This document shows, piece after piece, positions 24,254 through 35,491 of a stretch of DNA of 64,000 nucleotides. The translations under genes were made by a program, and so were the position numbers. The stretch is from Umbelopsis ramanniana AG. Its lineage: Eukaryota; Mucoromycota; Umbelopsidomycetes; Umbelopsidales; Umbelopsidaceae. The stretch spans positions 62,001 to 126,000 of the forward strand of contig NW_026252116.1 in assembly GCF_025399195.1 (NCBI RefSeq), written 5' to 3'. How positions within the stretch are numbered: position 1 is the stretch's first letter; each line of letters opens with the position of its first letter. The notes under the pieces are model-generated. The model worked only from the letters and a program-made list of their open reading frames with translations. It was not told the origin of the DNA and made no database searches.

Positions 24254-24541
24254 ATGAGATTCAACCTAATTGTCCGTCGTCCTGCTGCCATGGTTCTTCG
24301 ACGTAACTCTTCGTCCATTGCATCAGCGGTGGTTACCACCAAGGTAAAATATCAGGTTACTAGCCAGCCTTACGATAGCCCTTCTAGCACCAACGACGTT
24401 GTGAATGGAGAATTCTGGGCAGGCGAGCCTGGTCTGAAGAAGCAACGTGAGGAAGCCATCTACAAAAGCTCGGATGCGCGCCCCACTTTGGATCTGATGG
24501 CTCGTGCTCATCACATCAATGCCACTCAGAACGATGCCTGA
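24254..24541 (+). CDS. Small probable mitochondrial protein of unknown function
   Basis: Single exon, 95 residues. The first 25 residues (MRFNLIVRRPAAMVLRRNSS onward) are rich in Arg, Ser and Ala with no acidic residue, the usual look of a mitochondrial presequence. The remainder is hydrophilic, with a GEFWAGEPGLKKQREEAIYK segment and a LDLMARAHHINATQND tail. I do not recognise a family. The TATA box, the pyrimidine-rich leader and the AACACAATGAGA start context support a real, possibly well expressed gene. The 3' side carries long A and T runs that fit a polyadenylation region. Confidence 0.6.
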   Translation: MRFNLIVRRPAAMVLRRNSSSIASAVVTTKVKYQVTSQPYDSPSSTNDVVNGEFWAGEPGLKKQREEAIYKSSDARPTLDLMARAHHINATQNDA

Positions 24542-25391
24542 AGCTCACAGCTGTGAAGGACAAAGCCAATGGCAAAAAGCCATCGTTCCACAGCAGCCCA
24601 AAAAAAAAATTTCACCGCTTGAACGTAGAAAGCACTCAAGCGTAGGTGAAAAAAAAATTCCCCCCTCCTCATTTAACATGATCAGTCTGTACATCCCGTT
24701 TTTTTTTTCTCCATTCATATTCTGCATTGAATATCGCCTGGTTTGCGATTATCTTTTTTTTTTTTAAAAAAAAAAAGTAACATATACATACTTCCATTTT
24801 GAACAAAGTATCTTGCGTGACGTCGTTTTTGTCCATTTACCATTTTTGGGCCAAGTGCCACCGCACATCATTGGGATAATTGATTCCCCGACATTAAGGT
24901 GAAAATTTGAGCATGATGGGCAAAAACAAATACCTGGTTGGTAAGGTGGATGGCGGGAAGAAGGTTTTTACGGTTACTATGGTACACAAAGCAGTGAACA
25001 GCGTGTTGAGGTTACAGCATTTCATATGTCATCTTCAATTAAAAAAAAAAAATAGCACTCGCACACAATTATACGGTGTGCAACAACGATTGGGGTTCCA
25101 CCCACGTTCATTTTGACAAAACGAGGTAAGCTGCAGTTATTCGATCCCTTTCGTCCCTTTTTTCCACTTTCTACGGCCTTTCACTTGAATTTGGACTTGC
25201 CTCTAAAAAAGTCAAACTACACAACGTTAATACGCTCCCTTTTTGCAACCCTAAAACCCCCGCTTGTTCTTCTGAAACACCTTCAGCGCCCGTGTTCTGC
25301 GATTTTTTTTTTTTGATATTTTATTTTAGTTGGTTTTATTTTTTCAGCTGATCATTTTCACAATCATTGGCAACATTTCATTCCATCCCTA
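24542..25391. other. Intergenic spacer with homopolymer runs
   Basis: About 850 bases. It has several A or T runs of eight or more, and the part before 25392 is pyrimidine-rich and probably the leader of the scaffold gene. No gene recognised. Confidence 0.5.
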
Positions 25392-28300
25392 ATGGCTGGT
25401 CTTGAAACCGTTTATGCCGTCCACAACTTTGAAGCTGAAAACCACGACGAGATTGCATTCAAGGTCGGGGAACCGATCATAGTATTAGAAAAAGACGAGG
25501 AATACAAGGATGGTTGGTGGCAGGTATGTGGACGACACACCCTTTTGTTTTTGTATACGTCAATAGCCAGCCAGTCTCACCATGCAACTTCGTACATAGG
25601 GTCAGAATGTGAAAGGCGAAATCGGACTGTTTCCAATGAATTATACGTCTTACACCATGCCCTCCTCGAAGCAGACCAAAAAATCAGCATCGTCTCAACA
25701 GCCCGCCTTATCCCAGAAAGGACAAACGGCGCCGTCATCGTTGGAGCACAAAATGGATTCGCTTCAAAGTACCATCACACAGTACCTTCCATCTCAGTCC
25801 ACGCCCACCACCTCGCCTCAGCCAGCTATGCCAAAGCAAGGCCGGGAAAGAGCGAATTCTTCTGCGTCAGTTGGTTCGAACCACAGAAGTCCAGGTAGTG
25901 TTGGTAGTAACCAAGGCAATAGGACACATCAAAAGATAAATGATGCCATGATGATGCCCAGCCTTAGAGATACAGCCCCTGAAGACTGGGACATTGATCA
26001 AGTAGGTGACTGGTTAGACGCCATGAGTTTTTCACAAGATCGACAGACTTTCAAAGGTGGGTGGGGGTTTATTTTTGCACCCTGTGTCGTCGAGGAATGT
26101 TGAAAATTAAACACATATCTAGATCAAGAGATTTCTGGTGATATTCTATTGGAATTAACAGTGGATGCTCTTAAGGAACTCAATGTGAATACGTTCGGAA
26201 AGCGATTCAAAATGATAAACGCTATCAATTACCTTAAACAACAAAATTCCGCTCAAACACGCACATCACAAGATTTTGATGAAGAAGAGGATATATTAGC
26301 ACGTGAAGAAGAGCGATTAGAGCTAGGAGACGAAGAAGAGGATATGATAAGAGATATAAGACCCCCACCTTCAAATGTCGATGCCAGTCGATCGATTCCT
26401 CCATCCCAGAAACACCAATACTCCAACAGTGTCAGCTCCGATAGAAATAATACCAGATCGCCTCATCCAGGCAATATGGAAGATGATGTCGTATCCAACT
26501 ATAGTTCAGTGGTGCCATCAAGGTCACTGACTCACTCTCAATCGGTTCATCATGTGGATCGATCGGCATCTCCCAGTCTTAGTCGATCACGGACTGTGGC
26601 AGCTGCTCCTAATGCACCAACTCAGAATATGCCTGGACAAGACGCAAACCCTCGCCAGCAGCGAAATGTAGTCTATTCTCCGCGACTGGGTAACGCCCAA
26701 CCCAGCCTTGCGCATGTATGGGACAATGAAAACCAGGAATCCTCGTCCAAAGGTGATACGTATAAGCCACGCTCTCCTCCTACCGCTGCTGCAATGGCAT
26801 CATCTCCTCCTGCAAACGGTGTTAGACGACAAGGCTCCATCATGACCAACAACAAATCCAACATCAACACCCCCGCTCCCATCAATAATGGTAACACCTC
26901 ACAACCTTTTCGACCAGAGCACCAGCCTTTTGAAAAGAGAGGATCGCTTATGCCACAACCAAAGCCACAAGGCATTCTTCCTGTGGCGACTCGATATTCC
27001 GTTGACAGTCAGCGAGGCATGAACGACATGACGCCTGATATGGAAGGTTGGCTGCACAAGCAAGGCGACAAGTACAAGACATGGAATAAACGGTGGTTTG
27101 TTCTCAAAGGTGCCAACCTCTTTTATTTCAAAAGTCCTCGCGATATTAGAATGAAAGGCATCATCAATTTGCGTGGATATCGAGTCATCAGCGATGATTC
27201 CATCTATGCTGGAAAATGGTGCTTTAAAACGCAACATGAACGTGAACGCACCTTCTACTTTTACTGTGATACCGAGGAAGGCATGCGTGAGTGGGTCAAG
27301 GCACTTATGAAAGCCACCATTCTGCGAGACTACAATGGTAAGCAATCTGTGAGGGGGTTTTTTTTTTCGAGAACAGCTGGCTGGGCCATGAACTCCCTTT
27401 CTCAAACTTAAAAATATCCTCTGTACTAATATGCCACCTCTCCTTTGCCTTTAAATCTATTCTCGGTTTTTCCGCCACATAGCGCCTGTCTTGTCTTCAA
27501 GCAACATTCACACAGTCACCTTGGAAACTGCTAGAAAGATGCGACCTCGCCCTCCTTCTGTCATCTTTGGAAAGAAGAGCCCAGAAGATAAAGATCCTCT
27601 TTCTTCTCCAGGAAATCGAGCCACTAGTCCTAACAGAGCACGATCCCCTGTACAGGCCATCCCAAACGGACCGGTACAACCACCTCCTAGAAACATGGTA
27701 TCACCACCACTTCAAACTAGGGAGTCTGGGATAGGAGTGTACAGCCCACCACTCACCTCCACTAAATCGTATATGCCAGAGGAGCGAGTGAAGAAGGATA
27801 GTGGATACGACCAGTTGGTACCAACTAATCGCTCACCTATAGTGCCTTACTTTGGCGACCCTGACGATGAAGATTTGATTGACCCTGCCCATGGCGAAGT
27901 CATCAAGTCGAACCGATCTAAGAAGGCTGTGGCTGCGGCTCAAAGATTTATCGACGAAGATGAAGATGATGTTCTTCGGGAGCATAACCCAAGGTCCTCA
28001 CTGGCGATGAGCAACGCCTCCGATAACCCACTTTGGACTCCTAATCAATATGTTGAATGGGTGAATGAGCGACTTGTTACTAAGAATAAGACCATCAACG
28101 ATCTCAGCAGCGCTTTCCGTAGTGGCGATACCCTTATTCTGTTATTGGAAGCTGTAAGCGGCAAAGTGGTTAGACGGCCCCCTGTGCAAAAGGGCGGAAG
28201 TGTCAGCATGGCCATGCTTGATAACATCGTTGCTGCATTCAAGTTTATGGGCCGTGAAGGTGTGATTGTAGATGGCCGATATACAATTAAAGGTAAGGCG

Positions 28301-28669
28301 CGCAATGGATAAGATGATCCCTATTGGGTTTTTAATGCGGTGTTCAGAAACACGTATTGACATGCTCTTTCTTATCCAGACGTTTTTGGTGGAAATGAAG
28401 TGAAAATTATGGAAATGCTAGATGCTATTCGAAGCTGGGCAAATGAGAAAGGCTATCTTCATGAAGATGCTTTGGAAGGTCCCTCTGACTTGGGCATAAA
28501 CGACAACAATATCAACAACACTAACAATAATCAACTTCGTCCACTCAGTCTCATTGAGGAACCCTTACCTAGTGGTCGAAGCACACCCAAGAAAGTCGCC
28601 AGCGGCGGAACTTTCGGCTCGGAAAACGAAGAAAAGTTGAAAATGGTCGGCGAAGACGATAGGGAATAA
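25392..28669 (+). CDS. Boi/Pob1-like polarity scaffold: SH3, SAM, PH and CH-like domains
   Basis: Five exons (25392-25523, 25600-26056, 26123-27337, 27483-28292, 28380-28669) give 967 residues. Order: N-terminal SH3 (VYAVHNFEAENHDEIAFKVG, DGWWQ, GLFPMNY); Ser/Pro-rich linker; SAM (WDIDQVGDWLDAMSF to FGKRFKMINAINYL); long disordered region with SPxR and PPxP-like patches; PH domain (MEGWLHKQGDKYKTWNKRWF to REWVKALMKA). A second disordered region follows, then a CH-like domain (TPNQYVEWVNERLVTKNKTI, LLLEAVSGKVV, VAAFKFMGREGVIV). SH3-SAM-PH is the arrangement of yeast Boi1/Boi2 and fission yeast Pob1, which link Cdc42, formins and the exocyst at growth sites. The extra C-terminal CH-like domain suggests actin or regulatory binding, which is inference. 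Confidence 0.88.
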
Positions 28670-29510
28670 TAATCTAATCCTGCTGAAACACATTTTTTTT
28701 TTTTTACTTTTTTTGTTTTTGTAATACTACCTTACCTTACTACACCTTTTTTCCTCCTTTCTTACTATCTTTTGTTTTATCATGGTTATTGAATAGTGTC
28801 TCTTACTTGCATCTCTTATTTTTCATACATTCATTCATCCTTTATTTGTTGTTTTTTTTAAAAAAAAGGAAAACCTCCCATACTGCTTTGTGTGGTAAAA
28901 TGCTCCCTTTGTGTGCATTTAGCAGCCTACAGTCAACGATCCTGTAATTTAGTGACATGTACTGCGAACCTTTCTATAATTATAACAACCCATATCAACA
29001 TACTCAGTGTTCCATATCGTTTCTGCTTGATGCGGCTATTCACTACTCTATCACAAGGAACTGATGTGAATTGAATAAAAATGTATTCCAGAGAAATAGT
29101 ACATGTAGGTGAAAAATAAATTAAAAAATCATGAAAAAAAATAAAGGGTATAAATTCACTAGATATGTGCAACTGAGTCGATTAAACAACGAAATATTTT
29201 GAATATACACAAGCAAAGATATAATGTAATATGGATTCGATAGGAATGGAAGTGATGATGAACAATGATAAATATGTAAATGTAAGTCCTCTCTGGTTGA
29301 GAGGATGAAGCAAACTTGCAATTGCGTAGAACGTTCGTCTGAATAGCAGCGTTTGCTTCGACTGGGACAATCTCCTCATACCATGTCTGGTGTGTCAACC
29401 ATCCGCCTTATTATTGACCCGCCTTTCAAAATAAAAAGATCGCTTCCAATGTTGTCGTCCCTACGCCTTGCCCTCGTCTGTACTGGATTCACATAGTCGC
29501 CTGTTGTCCA
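28670..29510. other. Convergent intergenic spacer
   Basis: About 840 AT-rich bases between two stop codons, with T runs after the scaffold gene. Only small unconvincing ORFs are present. Confidence 0.5.
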
Positions 29511-32500
29511 CTACATGCCTTCCTTGCCATCATAGTGTACATCAGGCTGCGGCTCCTTGCCTTGCCTGTTTTTCTTCCAGCCATGCTTTCCACTCTCCTC
29601 ACTATGATCATCGTATTTATCTTCTTGGTCGTCGTCGTCGTCATCGTAGTCGTCTTCATCGTATTCACCATGTTTATGACTGCGATCTTTACCAGCATGG
29701 CTTTCCTTGCATTCCTCCTTATTCCTGTTTGTGCGTTGATTGCAGTCAATTGTAGAAGATGGGGTAGTCATCGCGTGATCGGATAATGTCTCGGTCAATG
29801 AATCAGTACATGTTGTGCTTGTAGGGGTATATTTTGTTATCCTGGTGGCTGTTGGAGTGTCCAATGTGGTGGTATCGATAGAGGAAGTGGGCCAAGTTGT
29901 TACATCATCCGTGCACGTTGTACTAGTAGAATGCGTTGTCCGACTTGACACAAGGCTTGTCTTGAACTTTACCACTGGATGACTGAGTGTCTTGCTCGCA
30001 GAGGTTGAAGATTGCATTTTTGTCGCTAAGCTTGTGGAAGTCGACGTGCCGGAATACTTAGATGTGCTTTTGCTAGTCACTGTAATTGAACTGGATCTTT
30101 CCTTAACACAATTGGGACAAAGGGAACTAGTAGATAGAGTGCCATTGAAGGTTGTGATGGTGTCAACTTTTTTGGTGATGGTTTTCGTCATGACTTGAGT
30201 GGAGGAGGCTGAACCTCGGGTGGTTGAAAAAATCGAAGTTACTGTTGTAGCCGTTGGTACTGGTGTTGAAGTTATGCTAGGGCTGACGGTGGTTACCAAA
30301 GTTGGGGTGGAAATGCTAGCCTTCGTAACTACCGTTATGGAAAAAGTTGTAGCGGTGCTGGTAATCCATGGCGTGCTTTGGGCAACAGACATCCTGCTGG
30401 TGCTAGAATTGGAGGCATTTCTCATACGTGGTAGCTGGCCCATGTCCTCTTGATTTTTTGCACTTGATATGGTGCTGAATGTTGTAGTTGTTGATTTGCT
30501 GACATATGTCGTACTCGCACTAGCAGGGGTTGTAACACATGTGGGACATGAGGTCCTTTTTTTTCATAGAAAATAAAAGGAAGAGAAAAGCAGTGGTTAG
30601 TAGCCAGCATGAAATGGGGAATTTGCAAGAATTTGTAAAAAATATACCTAGAACTTGCCATTGACGGTGGATAATGAGTACTATCGCCTTGCGTAGTAGT
30701 AGTGGGAGATACAGTATTCAATGGTAATGTACTAGTGGTCATCGGTTCGGTTGAGGTAGTTCCAATGGAGCTGCTGTATTGGCATGTAGGGCAGACCGTT
30801 GTGGTGTTTACTTCGGAAGAAGTGGTGGTAGGAGATACAGTATTCAACGACGGCATCGTACTCATTGTGCTTGATACAGATGAAGTAGTTCCTAGAGAAC
30901 TACTATATTGACAGGTAGGACAGATCGTTGTGGTGCTTTCTTGTGAAGTAACGGTGGTAGGAGATACAGTATTCAGCGACGATAGTGTACTCGAGGTGCT
31001 GAATAAAGTTGATGTAGTTCCTATAGCACTGCTGAATTTACATGTAGGACAGATCGTTGTGGTGCTTCCTTGTGAGTTAACGGTGGTAGGAGGTACAGTA
31101 TTCAGCGACGATAGTGTACTCGTGGTGCTTGGTACAGATGAAGTAGTTCCTATAGAACTGCTGGATTTACATGTAGGACAGACCGTTGTNNNNNNNNNNN
31201 NNNNNNNNNNNNNNNNNNNNNNNNNNNNNNNNNNNNNNNNNNNNNNNNNNNNNNNNNNNNNNNNNNNNNNNNNNNNNNNNNNNNNNNNNNNNNNNNNNNG
31301 TGCTTCCTTGCGAGTTAACGGTGTTAGGAGGTACGGTAATCAACGACGACATCGTACTCATTGTGCTTGGTACAGATGAAGTAGTTCCTACGGGACTGCT
31401 GGATTTACATGTTGGGCATACAGTTGTAGTGGAAGAAAATGTTGTAAATGCTGATGTAGGCACGGTGGTTGTTACTGTGTGTGAGCCGGTGCTCCAACTG
31501 TTAGGGCTAGAGCTGGATACAATATATCTTGATGTTGTTGTCTCACTCGCATGAGACGAGAAAGAGTTAGACGTATGTATACTTGGAGCTGTTGAAGTGG
31601 GAAGATACGTCGAATCGGTGGTCATCAGCGATGAACTTATGCTTTTACTAGTTGTAGGTCCTCTGTGCTGAACAATATTTGTAAGGTGGGTGTCACTGGT
31701 ACTTTGAGAAGTAGTAGTTGTTGATACTTCATTTTCAGAGAAACTTGACGTCGCTGGTGAAGTTGATGTTGCGCATGTGGTTTCTGTCGTTTTAGCCGAT
31801 GGTTTGATCTCCCCCCCATCACAGATATGTGTCTCCGGATTAAAGCAACAACCGTTGCACCGGTCGTAACCAATCATGCAAACCACATCTTGCACTGTGT
31901 TAGATAAATGCAGAGCATGGTCTGAGTAGCAAATACTTATATACATACCATCTTTACAGCTGAAAGTATCAGCGTCGTAACAAACTCCATCACAAGTTCT
32001 CTGTCCATTCAGGCAAATTATGTCTGATAGAAACAACGTCAGTGATGCAAATGTGTGAGGACAAGGAGTGAAGCTTTGAGTCTTACCGTTTTGGCAAGTA
32101 AAAATCTTTGGATCATAGCAGTTACGATTACACCTCTCCCACCCCATGTTGCAGATGATATCTTTCAATGTCAAGAAGCGTTAGAAACTGGGTTAAAGAT
32201 GACCATATAAAAATGGGACTACCTTACCATCGTCACATTCCTTTTTTAAAGGATTATAGCAAATGCCATTACATCTTTTTTCTCCTTTGCTGCATACGAT
32301 GTCTAAGCGACAGTTAACGTCAATAAAAAGTGATGATTTCGAAATAAAAAATGTTTGCACATTAACCTTCGTTACAGCTGCAAGTTCCAGGATCATGTCG
32401 ATTTTCGTGTTCTTTATCATACACAACATCATAATTTGGGGTGAGTATTAGCTGCACTATTAGGTTTAACGGAGGTGAATAATTTACCCTGTTCGCTGTA

Positions 32501-32874
32501 TTCATCTTCATCTTCTACGGCTTCAATATCCTTGCAGGGTGCTCCGTGGGAAGTAAGCTGATCGCCACAGCAGCCGTTTAAGGATGGGTTATAGCATGTA
32601 CTGCCACACCTATTCATGCCCTTGACACATAAAATCCCTAGCAATTTAGTTTATTGTCAGCTCCATTATTCATGTGTACCTTTTAGCTTGGCATATCGAA
32701 TCGCTGATTACCATCAATGCATTCAAATATGCTGATATCGTAGTCGAGAACACTTTCACAAAACCTCTGTTCTGTTGAATTATTTGAATAATCTCCCAAG
32801 TGGCCATCCTTGAAGGCACTGACTGTAAGAGAGTATGCAACAAGGATTGTCAATACGATATGCGTAAACTTCAT
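29511..32874 (-). CDS. Secreted modular protein: five cysteine modules, Ser/Thr-rich repeats, acidic tail
   Basis: Starts at 32874 with a signal peptide (MKFTHIVLTILVAYSLTVSA). Introns split the N-terminal third; each following exon encodes one module of the form C-x2-G-x3-C-x3-CY-x-P-x4-C-x2-G. Examples are CVKGMNRCGSTCYNP, CSKGEKRCNGICYNP, CNMGWERCNRNCYDP, CLNGQRTCDGVCYDA and CMIGYDRCNGCCFNP. The modules recall small glucan-binding cysteine domains such as CBM52, but this is a resemblance only. A mucin-like Ser/Thr region follows, with a 43-residue tandem repeat carrying CPTC (30674-31428), broken by the N gap. The end is very acidic (DEDDYDDDDDDQEDKYDD) with His and Lys and no GPI-type hydrophobic tail. 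Likely a cell-wall or extracellular protein. As assembled the frame is not kept across the Ns. Confidence 0.7.
30674..31428 (-). repeat. 129-base (43-residue) tandem repeat array, interrupted by an assembly gap
   Basis: Unit starts are recognisable on the plus strand at 30803, 30932, 31061 and 31190 (the first N), exactly 129 apart. One more unit starts at about 31299/31300, and a diverged one lies before 30803. In protein, each unit carries CPTC, then Ser-rich and GTTS blocks, then SLNTV and PTT. Confidence 0.88.
31190..31299. other. Assembly gap (110 Ns)
   Basis: A run of unknown bases lies inside the 129-base tandem array. Its left end falls exactly on a unit boundary and its right end on the first base of a unit. 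True gap length is therefore likely 129k+1 bases, not 110. Confidence 0.97.
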
Positions 32875-35491
32875 GTACTTGTGGAAGACAAGGTTGTGAC
32901 CAGAGAGTGGAGATCAAGAAAATTTTAAACCTTTAGCTTTCTCCCCCACACCGCTTCTATTTGCGTCAGTTTATAACCAATTCATTTCTTCATGCTCCTT
33001 GTATTCAAATTGATACCATATAGTCGCATGGACACTATGTTTACCATCATAGAGCGATAATAGGGATAATAGAACGCCTGAAAGCAAATAATCTGTACAC
33101 CATCCAATGCACATATGCTTTGCTTAGACCTTGCTTTTCGAAATATTCTGCGTAAAGGAGAAACGGAACGTTCTAATTATGGATATGAGAGCAGAGATGT
33201 TGGTCTGAAATCTTACAATTCAATCTCAATCTAACGTTTGGGGTAGCCGAGCCGTTAAATTGACAACCTCAAGGAGGTGTTCCAAACTTTTCCGGATATA
33301 CAGCATGTTGACATAATGTTGATGTACAGTGTGTTTCTCGGAAGCATCAGTAGCCGAACGAACATATTAGGTATCAGCTTTACCGGTCGTTCATATAGCA
33401 ATTTTGTCAAGGAATCCAAACCGACCTACCAATTGTCTGTGATTTCCGAATTGACAAATGTTAGAAATGAGAATCTTAGAACACAGTTAACATACTTTTT
33501 AACATATCGCGCTAACAAAAAAAATATGATTATAGCCTTCCATGTTACAGCTGCTGTCATCGGCGCGTTCATATATCAAAACACGACATTAAAAGAAAGC
33601 AGAAATCTTCAGCTATTCAAACAAGTTAGCAAACTATATATCAGATGTGACATAAGCTCTTCCTGGTGGTCAATCAGTGTTACATCAGGCGCTATTCATT
33701 AGCTTGAAGACATCAGCAGTGCTTCTCTTTCATGGTAGATCGATTCAGAATCTAGAGTGGAAAGATATGGAAAGCTCTTGATCCACCATTTGATCTTCTT
33801 TCCTACAAGATATTTACAATTCAGTGCAAGTCCATTATGAATACCTTTCCCTCATACTCTTAATTCTAAAGCGCTGCTAATAGATTTATAAATCTATTTA
33901 CGAGATTTTGTCAAGTCTCATCGTAAGAATAGTCCATTCTATCTCATATGATGCACAACTCTCCCAATGCTTCAAGCAACTACAGCTTCAACTTAGTACG
34001 AAAATGCTTTGAGTGATACTTTTAGTTGATGGCTTAATTCAAATTGCAGCAAGAGCTAGCTAGATTTGCTCGTTCGGTATCTTTGGTGGATTGCTATATT
34101 AAGAATTGCCTCCAGTAAAATGAATAGGTGTTTCAACTCCTGGAAGAAAATCTATACGTAGTTGCCATTGCAAAGAAAATCAGCTACGTAATTCAGTTTT
34201 TTTTTCGTTGACATGGCCAATCATATGGAATCTGTACGTTTGTTTATGTAAATCTATTTGTTTTTTAAGGAGAAATATAGAAAGATTGTAATAAGCTGAG
34301 ACAATGTATGGTACTACAATTAGCAAGTATACGTTGCTACACCCAACAAGGTTTACTGAAGGCTCTCACAGTAAAAGGTTACAATGCCCATTTGAAAGAC
34401 ATATGCCAATCGTAAACTATCGCTTACGGCCACCTACGCTACAAGCAGTCTATCGGCTGAATTGTTTATTGAAGATGCAAAAACAGCCAGCTTGCATGGA
34501 ATGAGTTGAAATACTCAATTCAGTTAAGTAGTTATTTGATACAGTATCGCATTGAGTTCTCTACTTCCTGAGGCAAAGATGCTAGCATACATTTCATGCC
34601 TTTCTATCTAAGAATATCCAATTTTCTAGGTACAAAAGTGGTCACATGATTACCTTTCATGAAGACACACTGAAAAGGCTGTTTGCATACTTACATGGTT
34701 GACGATAAGTTACAGCATGGGATGTGATTAAAAATTACACCATTAACCGCTACTGTTCTCAAAACGAAGTTGTTAGCTGGATCCATGAAACAGTACATTA
34801 TCATTGAAAGTACTGTGAGCGACTAGTACGCTTGGTAATTATCCATAACGTTCCAATTGTGATTTTCAACATGAGGAATTTCCATCTTTTTCGGCGAACT
34901 GGTAAGTACGGATCTGAAAAGACTTTTCGAAGTCGAGATTAAAATCATGATTTCGGACCATTATGTTACTGCCCAACAATCTGGTTTGTAGGAGATTTGG
35001 GAGCTTTTTGGCATTTGTTTATCAGTCGCCACTTTAGTCAATCCAGCTTTACAATTGGACTGAGCAAAGCACTGCTTCGCCTTCTAGAAAAAACAAAAGA
35101 AAAAGGATCTACCCGAGCAATTTAACATGACAGGAAGAAATTTGAATTTGACATATGCACAAAAATCTCCCATCAAGTTCTTTCCGCTAGCCTACGTAGA
35201 CAAATTCATCATTACATACAATCTCTATAAGAATAGTTGACGGTATATTGTTATGATAATCAAAGCATGTGGCAACTTTGTTCTTGATTTCAATTCAAAG
35301 ATATTTCACTCACTAAATATAATTGGTACAGCCAAGTTGTGACAAAACCGTTACAATCGTTTATACTGATTATTCTATTGACTGACAAACGAGCTAGGGG
35401 CGGGAACGCTTCGGATTCCCTTTCTTGCTTTGGCAGTCACGCCAGCAACAATTTTGTCTTCATGCTCTGAATCGGTACAATTCATCTCAGC
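32875..35491. other. 2.6 kb gene-poor, AT-rich region
   Basis: No recognisable gene. An open frame at 33277-33702 (plus) begins at a GTG codon and lacks any recognisable motif or good ATG context, so I do not call it. I see no inverted repeats, transposase motifs or tRNA. The left end should include the promoter of the secreted-protein gene and the right end that of the AspRS gene. Confidence 0.5.

Noticed and set aside
31190-31299. Apparent frameshift in the secreted-protein gene
   Set aside because: The shift comes from the arbitrary length of the N gap and not from observed bases.
30930-31554. Plus-strand open frames through the repeat array and N gap
   Set aside because: They are antisense to the secreted protein's Ser/Thr repeats and run through unknown bases; the minus-strand frame has the signal peptide and the CPTC motifs.
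33277-33702. Open frame of 141 codons on the plus strand
   Set aside because: It begins at GTG, has no motif or family look, lies in AT-rich DNA and has no introns or promoter signals. Probably chance.
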